NCBI GenBank assembly: GCA_041648895.1
Contig: JBAZOB010000017.1
Location: 1-22,536, forward strand
Direction of reading: 5' to 3'
DNA: 22,536 nt
From: JBAZOB01 sp041648895
Lineage (GTDB): Bacteria > Patescibacteriota > JAHJAL01
The translations under genes and the position numbers were made by a program. Each line of letters starts with the position of its first letter. Positions within the stretch are counted from its first letter, which is position 1. Positions 13,641-22,536 of the stretch are shown in pieces. The notes below the pieces were generated by a model that saw nothing but the letters and a program-made list of their open reading frames with translations, did not search any database and was not told the origin of the DNA.

Positions 13641-15752
13641 ATGTTGAAAATGAAAAATAAGACTAAAAAAACAAAAGATCAGATCGAAAAAACCATCATC
13701 AGTCCCATGGGCAAAAAAAACGTGCCAATACACATTGTATTGATCGGTGTTTTACTACTCCTAAACGGGTTGCTAATCTACCCATTATTTTTGGATGGTT
13801 TTTCCCGCTTTATTGAAAACATTGAAAGCGCCCACATTACCAACGCCAAATTTGTGCTTGAACATCTCGGTATTAACTGGAATAACGTCTGGTACTTTGG
13901 TTTCCCCACGCATCTAACCTATCCACCCTTGGTACCGTATCTGATTGCCCTCGTCGCCAAAATTTTCTCTCTTGGGGTCAACCATAGTTATCGAATTGTG
14001 ACGGCGATCTTTGTTTTTTTCACCCCCCTGTCAATCTATACTTTTATATATTATCTAACTAACCGCAAAACCACCGCTTTCCTGACCAGTTTGATGTATA
14101 TATTGTTGCCGTCGATTGCCTATTTGTTTATCCCGCAAATCGTCAGTCTGCCCAGTATCGCCGGTTATCCGCCCTATCAATGGATCATTTTCGCCCAATT
14201 TGGCGAAGGTCCGCACTTGGTAGCTTTATTTTTTACTCCCTTGGCTGCTCTATATTTTATCAAAAGTTATCGGGAGCCGGATATTACTAATTATATTCTG
14301 GCCGCCGTTTTTGTCGCCCTAACCATGCTCGCTAACCTCTTTGCTGGTTTTGCCTTAATGGTCATCCTGGCCTTGGTTATCCTAGGCAAATTGGCTACCT
14401 ATACTCAAGACATAAATATTAAAAGACTAATTTTTATTGGCCTATTGTCCTACGCCCTGACCGCTTTTTATTTTGATTATAGTTTTATTCAATCAATTCT
14501 GGAAAGTTCCTATATTCATCCGGAAAACGCCGTTCATCTACCGCCGTTCTTAATTATGTTTGTGGCTATCTTGTTTGGTATTTTGCCCCTGGCTTTGTTT
14601 TTACGCCATAAACTGATGGGCAATGATAATAATTTTAAATGGTTTCTCATGCTTGGCTGGATGATTGTTTTCCTGGGTGTAGCCATGGTTTATTATCACA
14701 CCGGTTATTCTCTGGTTACCCAGCCCAACCGTTACCTTCCGGAAGCCCAAATTGGTTTTGTAGCCCTGTTGGCGATGCTGATCACCGCCCTGATTGATTT
14801 TGTCCGCCGCCAATATTCGGGCCGGGCCGGCTATATTGTCCACACCGCAGTTATTATCGGTACTTTTGTAGTTATCTATGCCTTATCTTTCCAATATATT
14901 ACCAATCCATATTTTCTGATCAAACCGGTAACCATGGACACCACCCATGAATACCAAATTGCCCAGTGGTTTGATGAAAATATTGACGGGCGAAGTGGGG
15001 AGCGCGCCTATCTCACTGGTACGCCCGCCTTCTGGTTGAACGTCTTTACCGACACTCCGCAGATTCGTGGTGGTGCCGATAACGCCCAGCCCAACCCGTG
15101 GTGGGCCGATATTGCTTACCAGATAAACAAAGGTGACGATCCCGCTCTAGTCAAAGCCTGGCTCCAAATTCTCAATATTAAATACATCCTGATCAACTAT
15201 CCGGAAAGCGGCACTCACTACGTTGACTATGAAAATTTCGGTCGATTTGCCGATTACCCGTTGGCCGCCGAGTTTGCCGATGGTGGTTTTAAAATTCTCA
15301 CTGTGCCCGATAGCCAACTGGCCTTATTTTCCATTAACAATGTCATAAAATACGACCGCCAGGGGATGATCAAAAACAAAGTTGACAACGCCGGTATTCT
15401 GGATTTCGCCAAGCTAATCAATGAAGGCGACCATGATCGTATTTCCTACGTTATGAATGATCCCGGCTATTATCAAATTGAAGCCACCAACCTGCAGGCT
15501 GACGAATCGATCATTGTTAAAACCAATTATGATATTCGCTGGCAGGCCGTTAGTGACCAGGGGCAGAAATTAACTATTCAACCGATTGGTCCCAACTTTA
15601 TCGAAATCAAACCCAATATTGATGGCGATTTATCTTTCACTTTGCAAGCCATTCCCGCGTGGAGTGAATACTTGGGCATCGTGATTACCTTAATTGCCGT
15701 TCTGTTAAGTGGTTGGTTGCTATATCAGAGACGGAAGAAGTTGATTGATTGA
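13641..15752 (+). CDS. Polytopic membrane protein, GT-C-like (6-pyruvoyl-tetrahydropterin-synthase-related membrane family)
   Basis: The protein has 703 residues: a Lys-rich cytosolic N-terminus, a first helix near 29-52, a loop with acidic residues (ENIESAH, 59-65), about ten further helices to about 440, then an exported domain (about 440-665), a final helix near 670-693 and a basic end (RRKKLID). This is the plan of GT-C enzymes, which transfer sugars from polyprenyl-phosphate donors outside the membrane. The first-loop region lines up with that of the 913-residue protein at 16722: AH, then KF, and a common W/G/P/VPYL pattern. The two are therefore likely paralogues. The gene lies 20 bases after the exosortase gene. 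The donor and product are unknown, and the function is inferred from topology and context. Confidence 0.72.
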   Translation: MLKMKNKTKKTKDQIEKTIISPMGKKNVPIHIVLIGVLLLLNGLLIYPLFLDGFSRFIENIESAHITNAKFVLEHLGINWNNVWYFGFPTHLTYPPLVPYLIALVAKIFSLGVNHSYRIVTAIFVFFTPLSIYTFIYYLTNRKTTAFLTSLMYILLPSIAYLFIPQIVSLPSIAGYPPYQWIIFAQFGEGPHLVALFFTPLAALYFIKSYREPDITNYILAAVFVALTMLANLFAGFALMVILALVILGKLATYTQDINIKRLIFIGLLSYALTAFYFDYSFIQSILESSYIHPENAVHLPPFLIMFVAILFGILPLALFLRHKLMGNDNNFKWFLMLGWMIVFLGVAMVYYHTGYSLVTQPNRYLPEAQIGFVALLAMLITALIDFVRRQYSGRAGYIVHTAVIIGTFVVIYALSFQYITNPYFLIKPVTMDTTHEYQIAQWFDENIDGRSGERAYLTGTPAFWLNVFTDTPQIRGGADNAQPNPWWADIAYQINKGDDPALVKAWLQILNIKYILINYPESGTHYVDYENFGRFADYPLAAEFADGGFKILTVPDSQLALFSINNVIKYDRQGMIKNKVDNAGILDFAKLINEGDHDRISYVMNDPGYYQIEATNLQADESIIVKTNYDIRWQAVSDQGQKLTIQPIGPNFIEIKPNIDGDLSFTLQAIPAWSEYLGIVITLIAVLLSGWLLYQRRKKLID

Positions 15753-15803
15753 GAATTATTAAGATCTATTTATTCAAGTGTTGCATTAATTAACAATCTT
15801 GCA

Positions 15804-15919
15804 TGTCATCCCCGACCGGAAGCGGAGCATAGCGGAGCGCTCCGGTTATCGGGGATCTCATCAATAAGGCGTTTATAAAACACCTATTAATGAGATCCCC
15901 GCTCAAGGCGGGGATGACA
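15804..15919. repeat. MITE-like compound palindrome
   Basis: Perfect 10-base terminal inverted repeats TGTCATCCCC/GGGGATGACA bound 116 bases. The interior has CGGGGATCTCAT/ATGAGATCCCCG and a GC-rich hairpin. The left half matches the in-frame insertion in rlmN (1024-1071) apart from about ten extra bases (GAGCATAGCG). It sits in the 260-base gap between two genes of the operon, which holds nothing else I can identify. Confidence 0.8.
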
Positions 15920-16012
15920 AAAAAATGGCTATAAAGCACAACAAATGGATTACGAAAATATAGTCTAATAGCAGCAAAAATATTAAATAAAAATAAATAA
16001 TAAATATCCATT

Positions 16013-16686
16013 ATGTCTAATCAAAAACAAAAACTCGACGACATTCACCAATCTATTGACGGTAATTATTATGACGACAGTATTGCCACCAACCCGGTCA
16101 AAAAAATATTTCACGAAATGCGTTTTAAAAATATTGGCCAAATGATCGACGGGGCCGAGGGAACTTGCTCGACATTGGCTGCGCCGGCGGTACTTTTACC
16201 AACGAATTATCCAAGCATTGTGATTGCCATATTACCGCTCTCGATATCTCGCCCCAGGCCATTGAATACGCCCAGGCCACTTATCCTCACATTGATTTTC
16301 AGGTTCATGACGCGGCTAATCCCGTTTTCCCTTTTGAAAATAATAGTTTTGACCACATCACCATTCTCGAAACTCTGGAACACGTATTGAATCCGGTGGA
16401 AGTCTTGCAAGAAATGCGCCGGATGGTGAAGCCCGACGGTCAGGTGATCGTGCTGGTCCCTTATGAAGATTGGTTGTTCAATATTGGATGGTCCATCTGG
16501 ACTCGCTTGCCCGGCAAAATGGGTGGGGGAGTGTGGGATGAAAGCCACGTCCAACGATTTGACGAGAGTAAACTGCGTCACCTGATGGAATTTATTGGCT
16601 ATCAGATTTTGGATGAACACCGCTGTAATCTCGGTCTACTCTTGGCGATTAAGGCAACACCGAAAGAACCGAATATTAATTATTAA
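16013..16686 (+). CDS. SAM-dependent methyltransferase (class I), frameshifted
   Basis: The N-terminal part reads in one frame from ATG 16013 (MSNQKQKLDDIHQSIDGNYY...) to about 16160. The rest continues in the frame two bases on. Adding one base in the GAGGG run at 16158-16161 gives GNLLDIGCAGG and a single 224-residue protein. The corrected sequence has motif I LLDIGCAGG, the acidic motif II LDIS, a motif III-like HITILETLEHV and a C-terminal region typical of small-molecule or sugar methyltransferases (Methyltransf_11 type). In a glycan operon it could methylate a sugar or lipid intermediate; the substrate is unknown. The break could be an assembly error in a G run, a true mutation, or a -1 shift; there is no classic slippery heptamer. 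A separate TTG start at 16165 would lack the N-terminal helix. Confidence 0.75.
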
Positions 16687-16721
16687 TTTTAAATTTTAAA
16701 TTTTAAATTTCTAATAATAGT

Positions 16722-19463
16722 ATGAAACAAAAACTACAAAAATATGGCTTCGTCATTGACTTGCTAATCATCGCCCTGGTAACGATTTATATCAGTTTCG
16801 CCGCCGGCATGTGGCATGGTTTTCCAATTGGCACCGACGCCTACGCTCATTTGAGCAAAGTTAAATTTATGAACGATTTTTGGCCCCAAAGTGACTGGCT
16901 GTATTCTTGGGCCAACGGCATGCCCATGTTTTTGTGGTATAGCATTGTGCCCTATTTATTCTTACTGGCCGGTAAAGTTCTGTTTGGATCATATGAATGG
17001 TCCATGCATTTATTGTCGATTACCTCGCTGATCGTCATGGCGATTTCGGTCTATTTATTGGTTCGAGAAATTACCAAAAACCGCTGGGCCAGTTTTGTCG
17101 CGGCTCTTCTATTGCTGTCCATGCCGCCACTGTGGGGAAGAATGGCCATGGGCGAAATTCCCCGTCTCATTGCCACTGCCTTTATGCCCCTAACTTGGTG
17201 GTTATTAGTCAAATATCATCAAGCCGAAAATAAAACTCATCGACTCTATTTCTTCGCTCTTTTGGGCATTGCCCTGGCTCTCTCGGGTCACTACATTATC
17301 ACTGGTATGACCCTATTGACCATCATTGTCATTGCCTATTGCCTGACTGGTTTTACCCGCCAATTTTACGATTATCTCAAAGATCTATTCTTACCCGCCC
17401 TGGTTTTGGCCGGCTTCACCGTCATTCCCTTTCTCATTTCGGCGGGTCTCGCCCAGGTATTTGGTGAAGGCTTCTTTGGAGGCGAATCGGCTCATCGTCC
17501 GGTAAATATCATCAGTTTTATTCACACCAATTTTCCTCTCCATGATCGCCTCAGTTGGATTGACAATAGTTATGGCGCTTCCTTGCACTGGCTGGTTTTA
17601 CCCATCGTCATGGTGTTATTGTACCTGGCCATAAAAAATCGGGAAAAATTAATTAAAGTCCCCGCCGGCTGGCCGCTCTTAAAAGCTTTCTTTTTCCTTT
17701 CAATCATCTTCGCTCTCTATGGCCTAGCGGTCTTATTTGGTTTTCCCGGTAATTGGTACAACGCCAGTGTGCCTCCCACTGATTGTTTCTATTACCTCGC
17801 CCTAACCCTTCCAGTTCTGGCCGGCATTGCATATCATTTTGCTTTCCCCACCCAGCTTTCCCAAAAAGTCAGCTTTATCATTATTATTTTATCATTAGGC
17901 GTAGTCATCAATCTGCTTTATCCTTATCCCGATTTCAATAGCAGTATTAACAATAATTATCAATTTTTTAATAAAGAAGATACCGTCACCGATGAATTAA
18001 GTAGTTTGCCCGAGTCGAGCGCCATCGCCAATTATCGTTACGCCAACAACAACTCCTTTGTCGCCACCTGGTTTAACTACGATTATCCGGCCGTCCCCCA
18101 AACCCGTGATTATTATTCCCAGGCCCTGCTCAATCAAAACGATAAATTCTGGTTTGAAAATAGCACCTTTGCCCTGGAAAACAACTATCCGGAAACTGAA
18201 TATCTTTTGGACTGGATGGCGGTCAAATGGTTATCTGTCTCTTACCCCAATTTTAAATATGAAAAATTTACCGGCCGCCCCGACCTGTTTACTCCTCAGG
18301 GCAGCAATGACAGCCCGATTAAAGAAGAAAGATTTGATTTGTTCGAATACCAGAACGCCCGGCCCATCATGGAAGCGACCAATGCTAAGACTATTCTGGT
18401 TATTGGCGATGAAGCCAGCTACCGCAATTTACTTTTTTCTCTATCTCAAATGAATCTGGGCAGTGATAAACTTATCCCCATTCAAGGTAACCAATTCATC
18501 GATCTGTATCTCTTGGAAGAACTACAAAGTTACGACGCCGTATTGATTTACAACTTTAGCTATATTGAAAAAGAAAGAGCTTTCACTCTTCTTGATTCCT
18601 ATGTTTACCAAGGTGGACATTTGCTGATCGAATCGGCCGCCATTCTTTCCAAACCCGAAGGTGTCACCGCCTTTCTTCCCGCCCCCGTTAAAACTATCTA
18701 TCCTGGTGAGTTTGGTCAGGAATGGAATCTGGAAGCCGGTAGTGATCAAACCGATCTGGTTGACGTCAACTTAGAAGATTTCGGTCCGGCGATATATGGT
18801 GAAAACAAAGACTGGGGCATGCTTTATGCCGATGATGACAACCTGAGAGAAAATGCCCAGACCATTCTCAAAAATCACGGTCACACCGTTGTCGCCAGCA
18901 TGAATCATGGCCAAGGACGGGTCATCTGGAGTGGCATTAACTTATTTTATCACTTCAATAACTACAAAAATGAAGGTGAAAAACGCTTTATCCAAAATAT
19001 CCTCACCGACCTGACTGGCCTGGACCAAACTGAATTTAACCACGAACCGGGCCAATTGGTCAGCCCTGAAAAACGACAAATCACCATCGATCCCAACCAA
19101 AACTATACCGGCGTTTTGATCAAGGAAAATTATTTCCCCAACTGGAATGCTAATTATCAAGTTGGATCCAATTCCACCAAATTAACCATTCACCAAGCCG
19201 GCCTGGGCATGATGTATGTTCAATTACCCGACAACATCAATGAAAACTACACCGTTAATTTCACCTATCACAAATCAAATCTCGAGTGGGTATTCATTGT
19301 CGTTTCCAGCTTATTATTTTTCTGGCTGACTTATCATTACTTGCTTTGTCGCCAGGAAAAACCGGCCGCGATGCTTAAAAAACCAAAAAATAATAAAAAT
19401 AAAAATAAAAAACCAAAATGGAATCCCAAACACCCCAAGTATCAAATCAAAAAAGAAAAATAG
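16722..19463 (+). CDS. Polytopic GT-C-like membrane protein with glutamine-amidotransferase-like extracytoplasmic domain
   Basis: The protein has 913 residues. The first helix (about 11-30) is followed by a loop with GTDAYAH (D39), an acidic first-loop residue of the GT-C type. About ten more helices extend to about 410. A soluble exported region follows, within which residues about 550-766 resemble a class-I glutamine-amidotransferase/ThuA-like fold: ILVIGDEAS, YDAVLIYNFSYI, GGHLLIES and GQGRVIWSGINL. No catalytic cysteine is evident. A last helix near 855-875 leads to a very Lys/Asn-rich cytosolic tail. It is a likely paralogue of the 703-residue protein. The tail end overlaps the next gene by 46 bases, which supports co-expression with the polyprenyl-phosphate glycosyltransferase that would supply its donor. 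The substrate is unknown. Confidence 0.75.
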   Translation: MKQKLQKYGFVIDLLIIALVTIYISFAAGMWHGFPIGTDAYAHLSKVKFMNDFWPQSDWLYSWANGMPMFLWYSIVPYLFLLAGKVLFGSYEWSMHLLSITSLIVMAISVYLLVREITKNRWASFVAALLLLSMPPLWGRMAMGEIPRLIATAFMPLTWWLLVKYHQAENKTHRLYFFALLGIALALSGHYIITGMTLLTIIVIAYCLTGFTRQFYDYLKDLFLPALVLAGFTVIPFLISAGLAQVFGEGFFGGESAHRPVNIISFIHTNFPLHDRLSWIDNSYGASLHWLVLPIVMVLLYLAIKNREKLIKVPAGWPLLKAFFFLSIIFALYGLAVLFGFPGNWYNASVPPTDCFYYLALTLPVLAGIAYHFAFPTQLSQKVSFIIIILSLGVVINLLYPYPDFNSSINNNYQFFNKEDTVTDELSSLPESSAIANYRYANNNSFVATWFNYDYPAVPQTRDYYSQALLNQNDKFWFENSTFALENNYPETEYLLDWMAVKWLSVSYPNFKYEKFTGRPDLFTPQGSNDSPIKEERFDLFEYQNARPIMEATNAKTILVIGDEASYRNLLFSLSQMNLGSDKLIPIQGNQFIDLYLLEELQSYDAVLIYNFSYIEKERAFTLLDSYVYQGGHLLIESAAILSKPEGVTAFLPAPVKTIYPGEFGQEWNLEAGSDQTDLVDVNLEDFGPAIYGENKDWGMLYADDDNLRENAQTILKNHGHTVVASMNHGQGRVIWSGINLFYHFNNYKNEGEKRFIQNILTDLTGLDQTEFNHEPGQLVSPEKRQITIDPNQNYTGVLIKENYFPNWNANYQVGSNSTKLTIHQAGLGMMYVQLPDNINENYTVNFTYHKSNLEWVFIVVSSLLFFWLTYHYLLCRQEKPAAMLKKPKNNKNKNKKPKWNPKHPKYQIKKEK

Positions 19464-20206
19464 TCATCATTCCCACCTACAACGAACGCGACAATATTGT
19501 TGATTTGATTGAGGAAATTTTCCAGTTCGTACCCGATATTACCGTCCTGGTGATTGATGACAATTCGCCCGATCAAACCGCTTTCTATGTAAAAAAGCTG
19601 CAATCAGCCTATCAACGATTGAAGTTAATCGAACGTCCGGGCAAATTGGGCCTGGGTACGGCCTACAAACTCGGTTTCAAATACGCTCTGGATCACGATT
19701 ACGATTACATCATGGAAATGGACGCCGACTTTTCGCATGACCCAGCTGTCCTAGAAAACTTCTTTTTGAACATTGAAAAAAATGATCTCGTTATCGGTTC
19801 TCGTTACATCCGCGGTGGCCGTCTGGTCAATTGGCCCCTGACCCGCTGGCTCCTAAGCTATCTCGCCAGCATCTATGTCCGCCTGGTCACCGGTCTGCCC
19901 ATCCGCGACACCACCGCCGGCTTCAAATGTTTCAAAAAAGAAGTATTAAAATCGATCAATCTCCGTGAAATCATGTCCGAAGGCTATTCTTTCCAAATTG
20001 AAATGCATTACCAAGCCTGGAAAAATGGCTGGCGCATCAAAGAAATCCCCATCACTTTTGTCGATCGCTCCGCCGGCCAATCCAAAATGAGCTATAAAAT
20101 TATTTGGGAAGCATTTTTAACCCCCTGGAAACTTCGCCTGCAGCCGGTTTACAACTACATCAAACAGGAGGGGTTTAGGTTTGATTTGGAGGATATTGAT
20201 TTGTAA
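19418..20206 (+). CDS. Polyprenyl-phosphate glycosyltransferase (dolichol-phosphate mannosyltransferase-like, GT2)
   Basis: The 262-residue cytosolic GT2 enzyme is predicted to transfer a sugar (mannose or glucose) from a nucleotide donor to polyprenyl phosphate. Motifs: IIPTYNERDNI (17-27), DDNSPDQT (47-54), the metal-binding D102-A-D104 in MDADFSHDP, GSRYIRGG, DTTAGFKCFKKEVL and SEGYSFQIEM, all hallmarks of the DPM1 group. There is no C-terminal membrane domain, so it is the soluble or peripheral type. The start overlaps the 3' end of the upstream GT-C-like gene by 46 bases in another frame; this ATG is the natural start because the GT fold begins at about residue 14. Its lipid-linked product is the expected donor for the two GT-C-like proteins of the operon. 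Confidence 0.93.
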   Translation: MESQTPQVSNQKRKIVIIPTYNERDNIVDLIEEIFQFVPDITVLVIDDNSPDQTAFYVKKLQSAYQRLKLIERPGKLGLGTAYKLGFKYALDHDYDYIMEMDADFSHDPAVLENFFLNIEKNDLVIGSRYIRGGRLVNWPLTRWLLSYLASIYVRLVTGLPIRDTTAGFKCFKKEVLKSINLREIMSEGYSFQIEMHYQAWKNGWRIKEIPITFVDRSAGQSKMSYKIIWEAFLTPWKLRLQPVYNYIKQEGFRFDLEDIDL

Positions 20207-20222
20207 TTAAAACAGTTAATTG

Positions 20223-22536
20223 ATGAATAAATTTCTAGCTAGAATTTACGCGACGATTGTGGAAAACCGGCTGCTGGCCTTGGTGATTAGCCTGGCCGTT
20301 TTTGGTATTATTGCCTATTTACCGGTTACCAGTCACACTATTTCCAATCAAAATGCTGATAAAAATGAGGCTGTTTTAGGCGATGAACAAACGCCCTCCT
20401 CCTATCCATCTGATCAATTATCTTTGGACGTTACTGATCCATTTTTTAACGATGATAATTCCGAAACTGATCAAACCAAATTAGTTATCGATAGTGAAAA
20501 AAATAACCAATCAGAAATAGTCAATTCTGATTCAGTCCAAAGTTCCCCGCCCGATTTGGCGGCCCCTCCCGATAACCCCGCCAATTTTGCTCCACCCCCT
20601 CCCGATAATTATACGATTATCGATGATTTGGTCGCGGAAGATGAACGTACCGATGCTACCCTGCCGGTTGAACTTGATGAGTCATTTTTTTGGGAGGATA
20701 GCTATTACAATTATCAAGATGAAGATATTGACATTGATCTTGGTCAAAAAGACGGCCCCGAAAATGAGGTGGCGGTCGTTTTGCCGGTTGAAGATCTGAC
20801 CAACGATTACAGTATTTTTACCAAAATATCTCATTGGCTGGATAATATTACCAATCAGGACGTCAAAAAAATAAAATTTGCCCTGATAGATTCAGTTGAC
20901 CAGGCCAGCCTGGCCGGTTATCAACCCATTGCCCATGATACCGATCTTGATGATTCTGTCTGGAACAATATCAAAAATTTCTTTGTCCGCATCTACCAAA
21001 ACGATCCCAGCCAGATTGAATTATTACAAACCGGCGGGCAGGATATTATTATCAACCATAGCGTTTTGGACAACGTCAATGTTAAATATCAAATTTTACC
21101 CAACCGGGGAATCAAAGAAGAAATCGTCATTGTTAATAATCAACATTTGGCCGACGCTTTTATCTTTGAGCTCACTTTGGATAACGGGGTTACTTATCAG
21201 CAAAATACTAATTATGCCATTGACGCGCCCGCCGACACCTGGTATTTCACGGACCGCCACGGTCGTTATCTGGCCCATTTCTTACCCTTGGTGGCGCATG
21301 ATCTGGCCGGCGAGGGCACCAACGATATTAAATTAAATCTTGTTTCCACTGGTAATAACCAACACATCATTCAACTTTTAATTAATACCGATTGGCTCTT
21401 TAGTCCCGATCGTGTTTTCCCCATTACGATTGATCCGTCCATTGTTCATGATTCCCAGACGGAATTTGACACGGCGGTATCACTTAATCGAGTTACCACG
21501 ACTTCCACCCCATCTATCCAACTTTCCGGTCCTCCTTACCAAAACTATGGTGTCTACACTTCCGATGTCTTGAATCTAGGTTCGGCTGACCCTTTACTTG
21601 ATTCACTGACCTGGACCGAAAACGCAGTAGAGACTGGCCATGGCGAAACTGATTTAACCACCGCCGGTCTGGTGGCCCGCTGGAATTTTAATGAAACCAG
21701 TGGAATAACGGCTAGCGATGCCAGTGGAAATGGATTAAACGGAACATTGGTCAATATGGTCACCTCCGGCCAGGACGTTGGATATATTTCCGGTTGGACA
21801 AATATTCAAAAACGCTGGGGCGCCGGCGCTTTGATGTGTGATAATAGCAATGATTATGTGGATTTAAGTAATCCATCCGCTATCAAAGATTTAAATGTTG
21901 GTACTGTTTCCGCCTGGGTTAAAACATCGACCAGTGGCGTGGTCATGGCCACCGGTCATGCCACCAACAGCTCGCAAGTTCCTTATTTCATGCTGACCAA
22001 CTGGGGCTTTTACACCCATAACGGTACGACGCTAACTCAGTTACAAAATAATTCCGCTCTCGATGGGCAATGGCATTATTTGACCTGGACCTCTGACGCT
22101 ACCACACTGAAATTTTATATTGACGGCGCGCCGCAAAATTTGACGGTTATTGCCGGCAGCAACAATGGTGTCTGGTTCAATGATTTTGCTACCAACACCA
22201 TGTCACTTTGTCTATTGGATCGCTTGACCGATTATGGTCCGCTCGGTGGTGTTATTGACTCGGTCTCAGTTTACAACCGCGTTCTGTCTGATCAAGAAAT
22301 TTTGACCAACTCTCAAGTGGCCAATATTGAATTCCAAACCCGCACCGGCACCGACACCAATCCCGATGACGGCGGCTGGGAAGAATGGCGCCCATCAGGC
22401 AACGGTTCTGAATTACAATTATGTTCCATGGACAATGATGAGACTAATTGGAATTGGGACAATACCACAAAATCAAATATAAGTTATGATGCTGATGATA
22501 CAGATTTAAAAATTGAAGGTAATTCAAGTCTGGAAA
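20223..22536 (+). CDS. Large exported surface protein with LamG-like domain (3' end outside window)
   Basis: The frame is open from ATG 20223 to the window edge, 771 codons without a stop. The N-terminus has a basic start and a hydrophobic helix (about 17-36, ending YLPVTSHT), a signal peptide or anchor. An acidic, Ser/Asn/Pro-rich spacer with a Pro cluster (about 100-125) follows. Next come beta-rich domains including WLFSPDRVFPITIDPSI (about 393-409), a segment common in large secreted proteins. A concanavalin/LamG-like domain spans about 482-695: GLVARWNFNETSG at the start, WHYLTWTSDATTLKFYIDG in the middle, and DSVSVYNRVLSDQEI at the end. The visible end (FQTRTGTDTN...GWEEW) begins another repeat-type beta module. 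It probably binds glycan or forms a surface structure. Any C-terminal sorting signal lies beyond the window, so an exosortase link cannot be judged. It starts 16 bases after the preceding gene, with no Shine-Dalgarno. Confidence 0.88.
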   Translation, partial: MNKFLARIYATIVENRLLALVISLAVFGIIAYLPVTSHTISNQNADKNEAVLGDEQTPSSYPSDQLSLDVTDPFFNDDNSETDQTKLVIDSEKNNQSEIVNSDSVQSSPPDLAAPPDNPANFAPPPPDNYTIIDDLVAEDERTDATLPVELDESFFWEDSYYNYQDEDIDIDLGQKDGPENEVAVVLPVEDLTNDYSIFTKISHWLDNITNQDVKKIKFALIDSVDQASLAGYQPIAHDTDLDDSVWNNIKNFFVRIYQNDPSQIELLQTGGQDIIINHSVLDNVNVKYQILPNRGIKEEIVIVNNQHLADAFIFELTLDNGVTYQQNTNYAIDAPADTWYFTDRHGRYLAHFLPLVAHDLAGEGTNDIKLNLVSTGNNQHIIQLLINTDWLFSPDRVFPITIDPSIVHDSQTEFDTAVSLNRVTTTSTPSIQLSGPPYQNYGVYTSDVLNLGSADPLLDSLTWTENAVETGHGETDLTTAGLVARWNFNETSGITASDASGNGLNGTLVNMVTSGQDVGYISGWTNIQKRWGAGALMCDNSNDYVDLSNPSAIKDLNVGTVSAWVKTSTSGVVMATGHATNSSQVPYFMLTNWGFYTHNGTTLTQLQNNSALDGQWHYLTWTSDATTLKFYIDGAPQNLTVIAGSNNGVWFNDFATNTMSLCLLDRLTDYGPLGGVIDSVSVYNRVLSDQEILTNSQVANIEFQTRTGTDTNPDDGGWEEWRPSGNGSELQLCSMDNDETNWNWDNTTKSNISYDADDTDLKIEGNSSLE

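Noticed and set aside
1..22536. Alternative genetic code with UGA as glycine
   Set aside because: The 703-residue membrane protein ends cleanly at TGA and other genes show no internal TGA needing readthrough.

Overview
The window reads as chromosomal DNA of a small-genome bacterium, most probably a Patescibacteria (CPR, Parcubacteria-like) lineage. This is inferred from gene content and style only: a RAYT transposase with many short palindromic repeats, a tRNA without encoded CCA, few Shine-Dalgarno sites, and GT-C/exosortase-type surface genes. TGA is used as a stop, so the SR1/Gracilibacteria code is excluded. No marker gene fixes the taxon.

Layout. (1) 1-2960, minus strand: the first codons of a gene leaving the window, rlmN carrying two in-frame palindromic-repeat insertions, and a predicted lipoprotein preceded by a chain of tiny ORFs. 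(2) 2960-3880: no convincing protein gene, but a series of about ten strong stem-loops ending in a rho-independent terminator. It is a candidate for one or more structured non-coding RNAs. (3) 3900-4960: a RAYT (REP-associated tyrosine transposase) bracketed by, and itself containing, copies of a GTAGGGGCACGC-type palindrome. (4) 5002-5075: tRNA-Val(GAC) on the minus strand. (5) 5176-7440: a heat-shock operon with promoter, CIRCE operator, groES, groEL and terminator. (6) 7619-9580: a membrane-anchored protein with a peptidase-MA-like C-terminus, interrupted by a one-base frameshift, then a terminator. (7) 9667 to the end: a probable surface-glycoconjugate operon. It holds a GT2 fused to an exported domain with a PEP-CTERM-like tail, an exosortase, two GT-C-like polytopic membrane proteins, a frameshifted SAM methyltransferase, a polyprenyl-phosphate glycosyltransferase, and the start of a large LamG-domain surface protein that runs off the window.

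Working model for region 7 (inference). The polyprenyl-phosphate sugar synthase makes lipid-linked sugar on the inner face. The GT-C-like proteins use it outside. The GT2 builds or transfers a glycan. The exosortase recognises the PEP-CTERM-like tail of the GT2 fusion, and perhaps of other surface proteins. The gene set resembles the XrtG neighbourhood of Gram-positive bacteria, but here a candidate sorting signal is fused to the glycosyltransferase itself.

At least three families of palindromic repeats are scattered through the window: GTAGGGGC-type, GTCATCCCCGACC-type, and a GTAGAGACGTAGC palindrome. Several lie inside coding sequence without breaking the frame.
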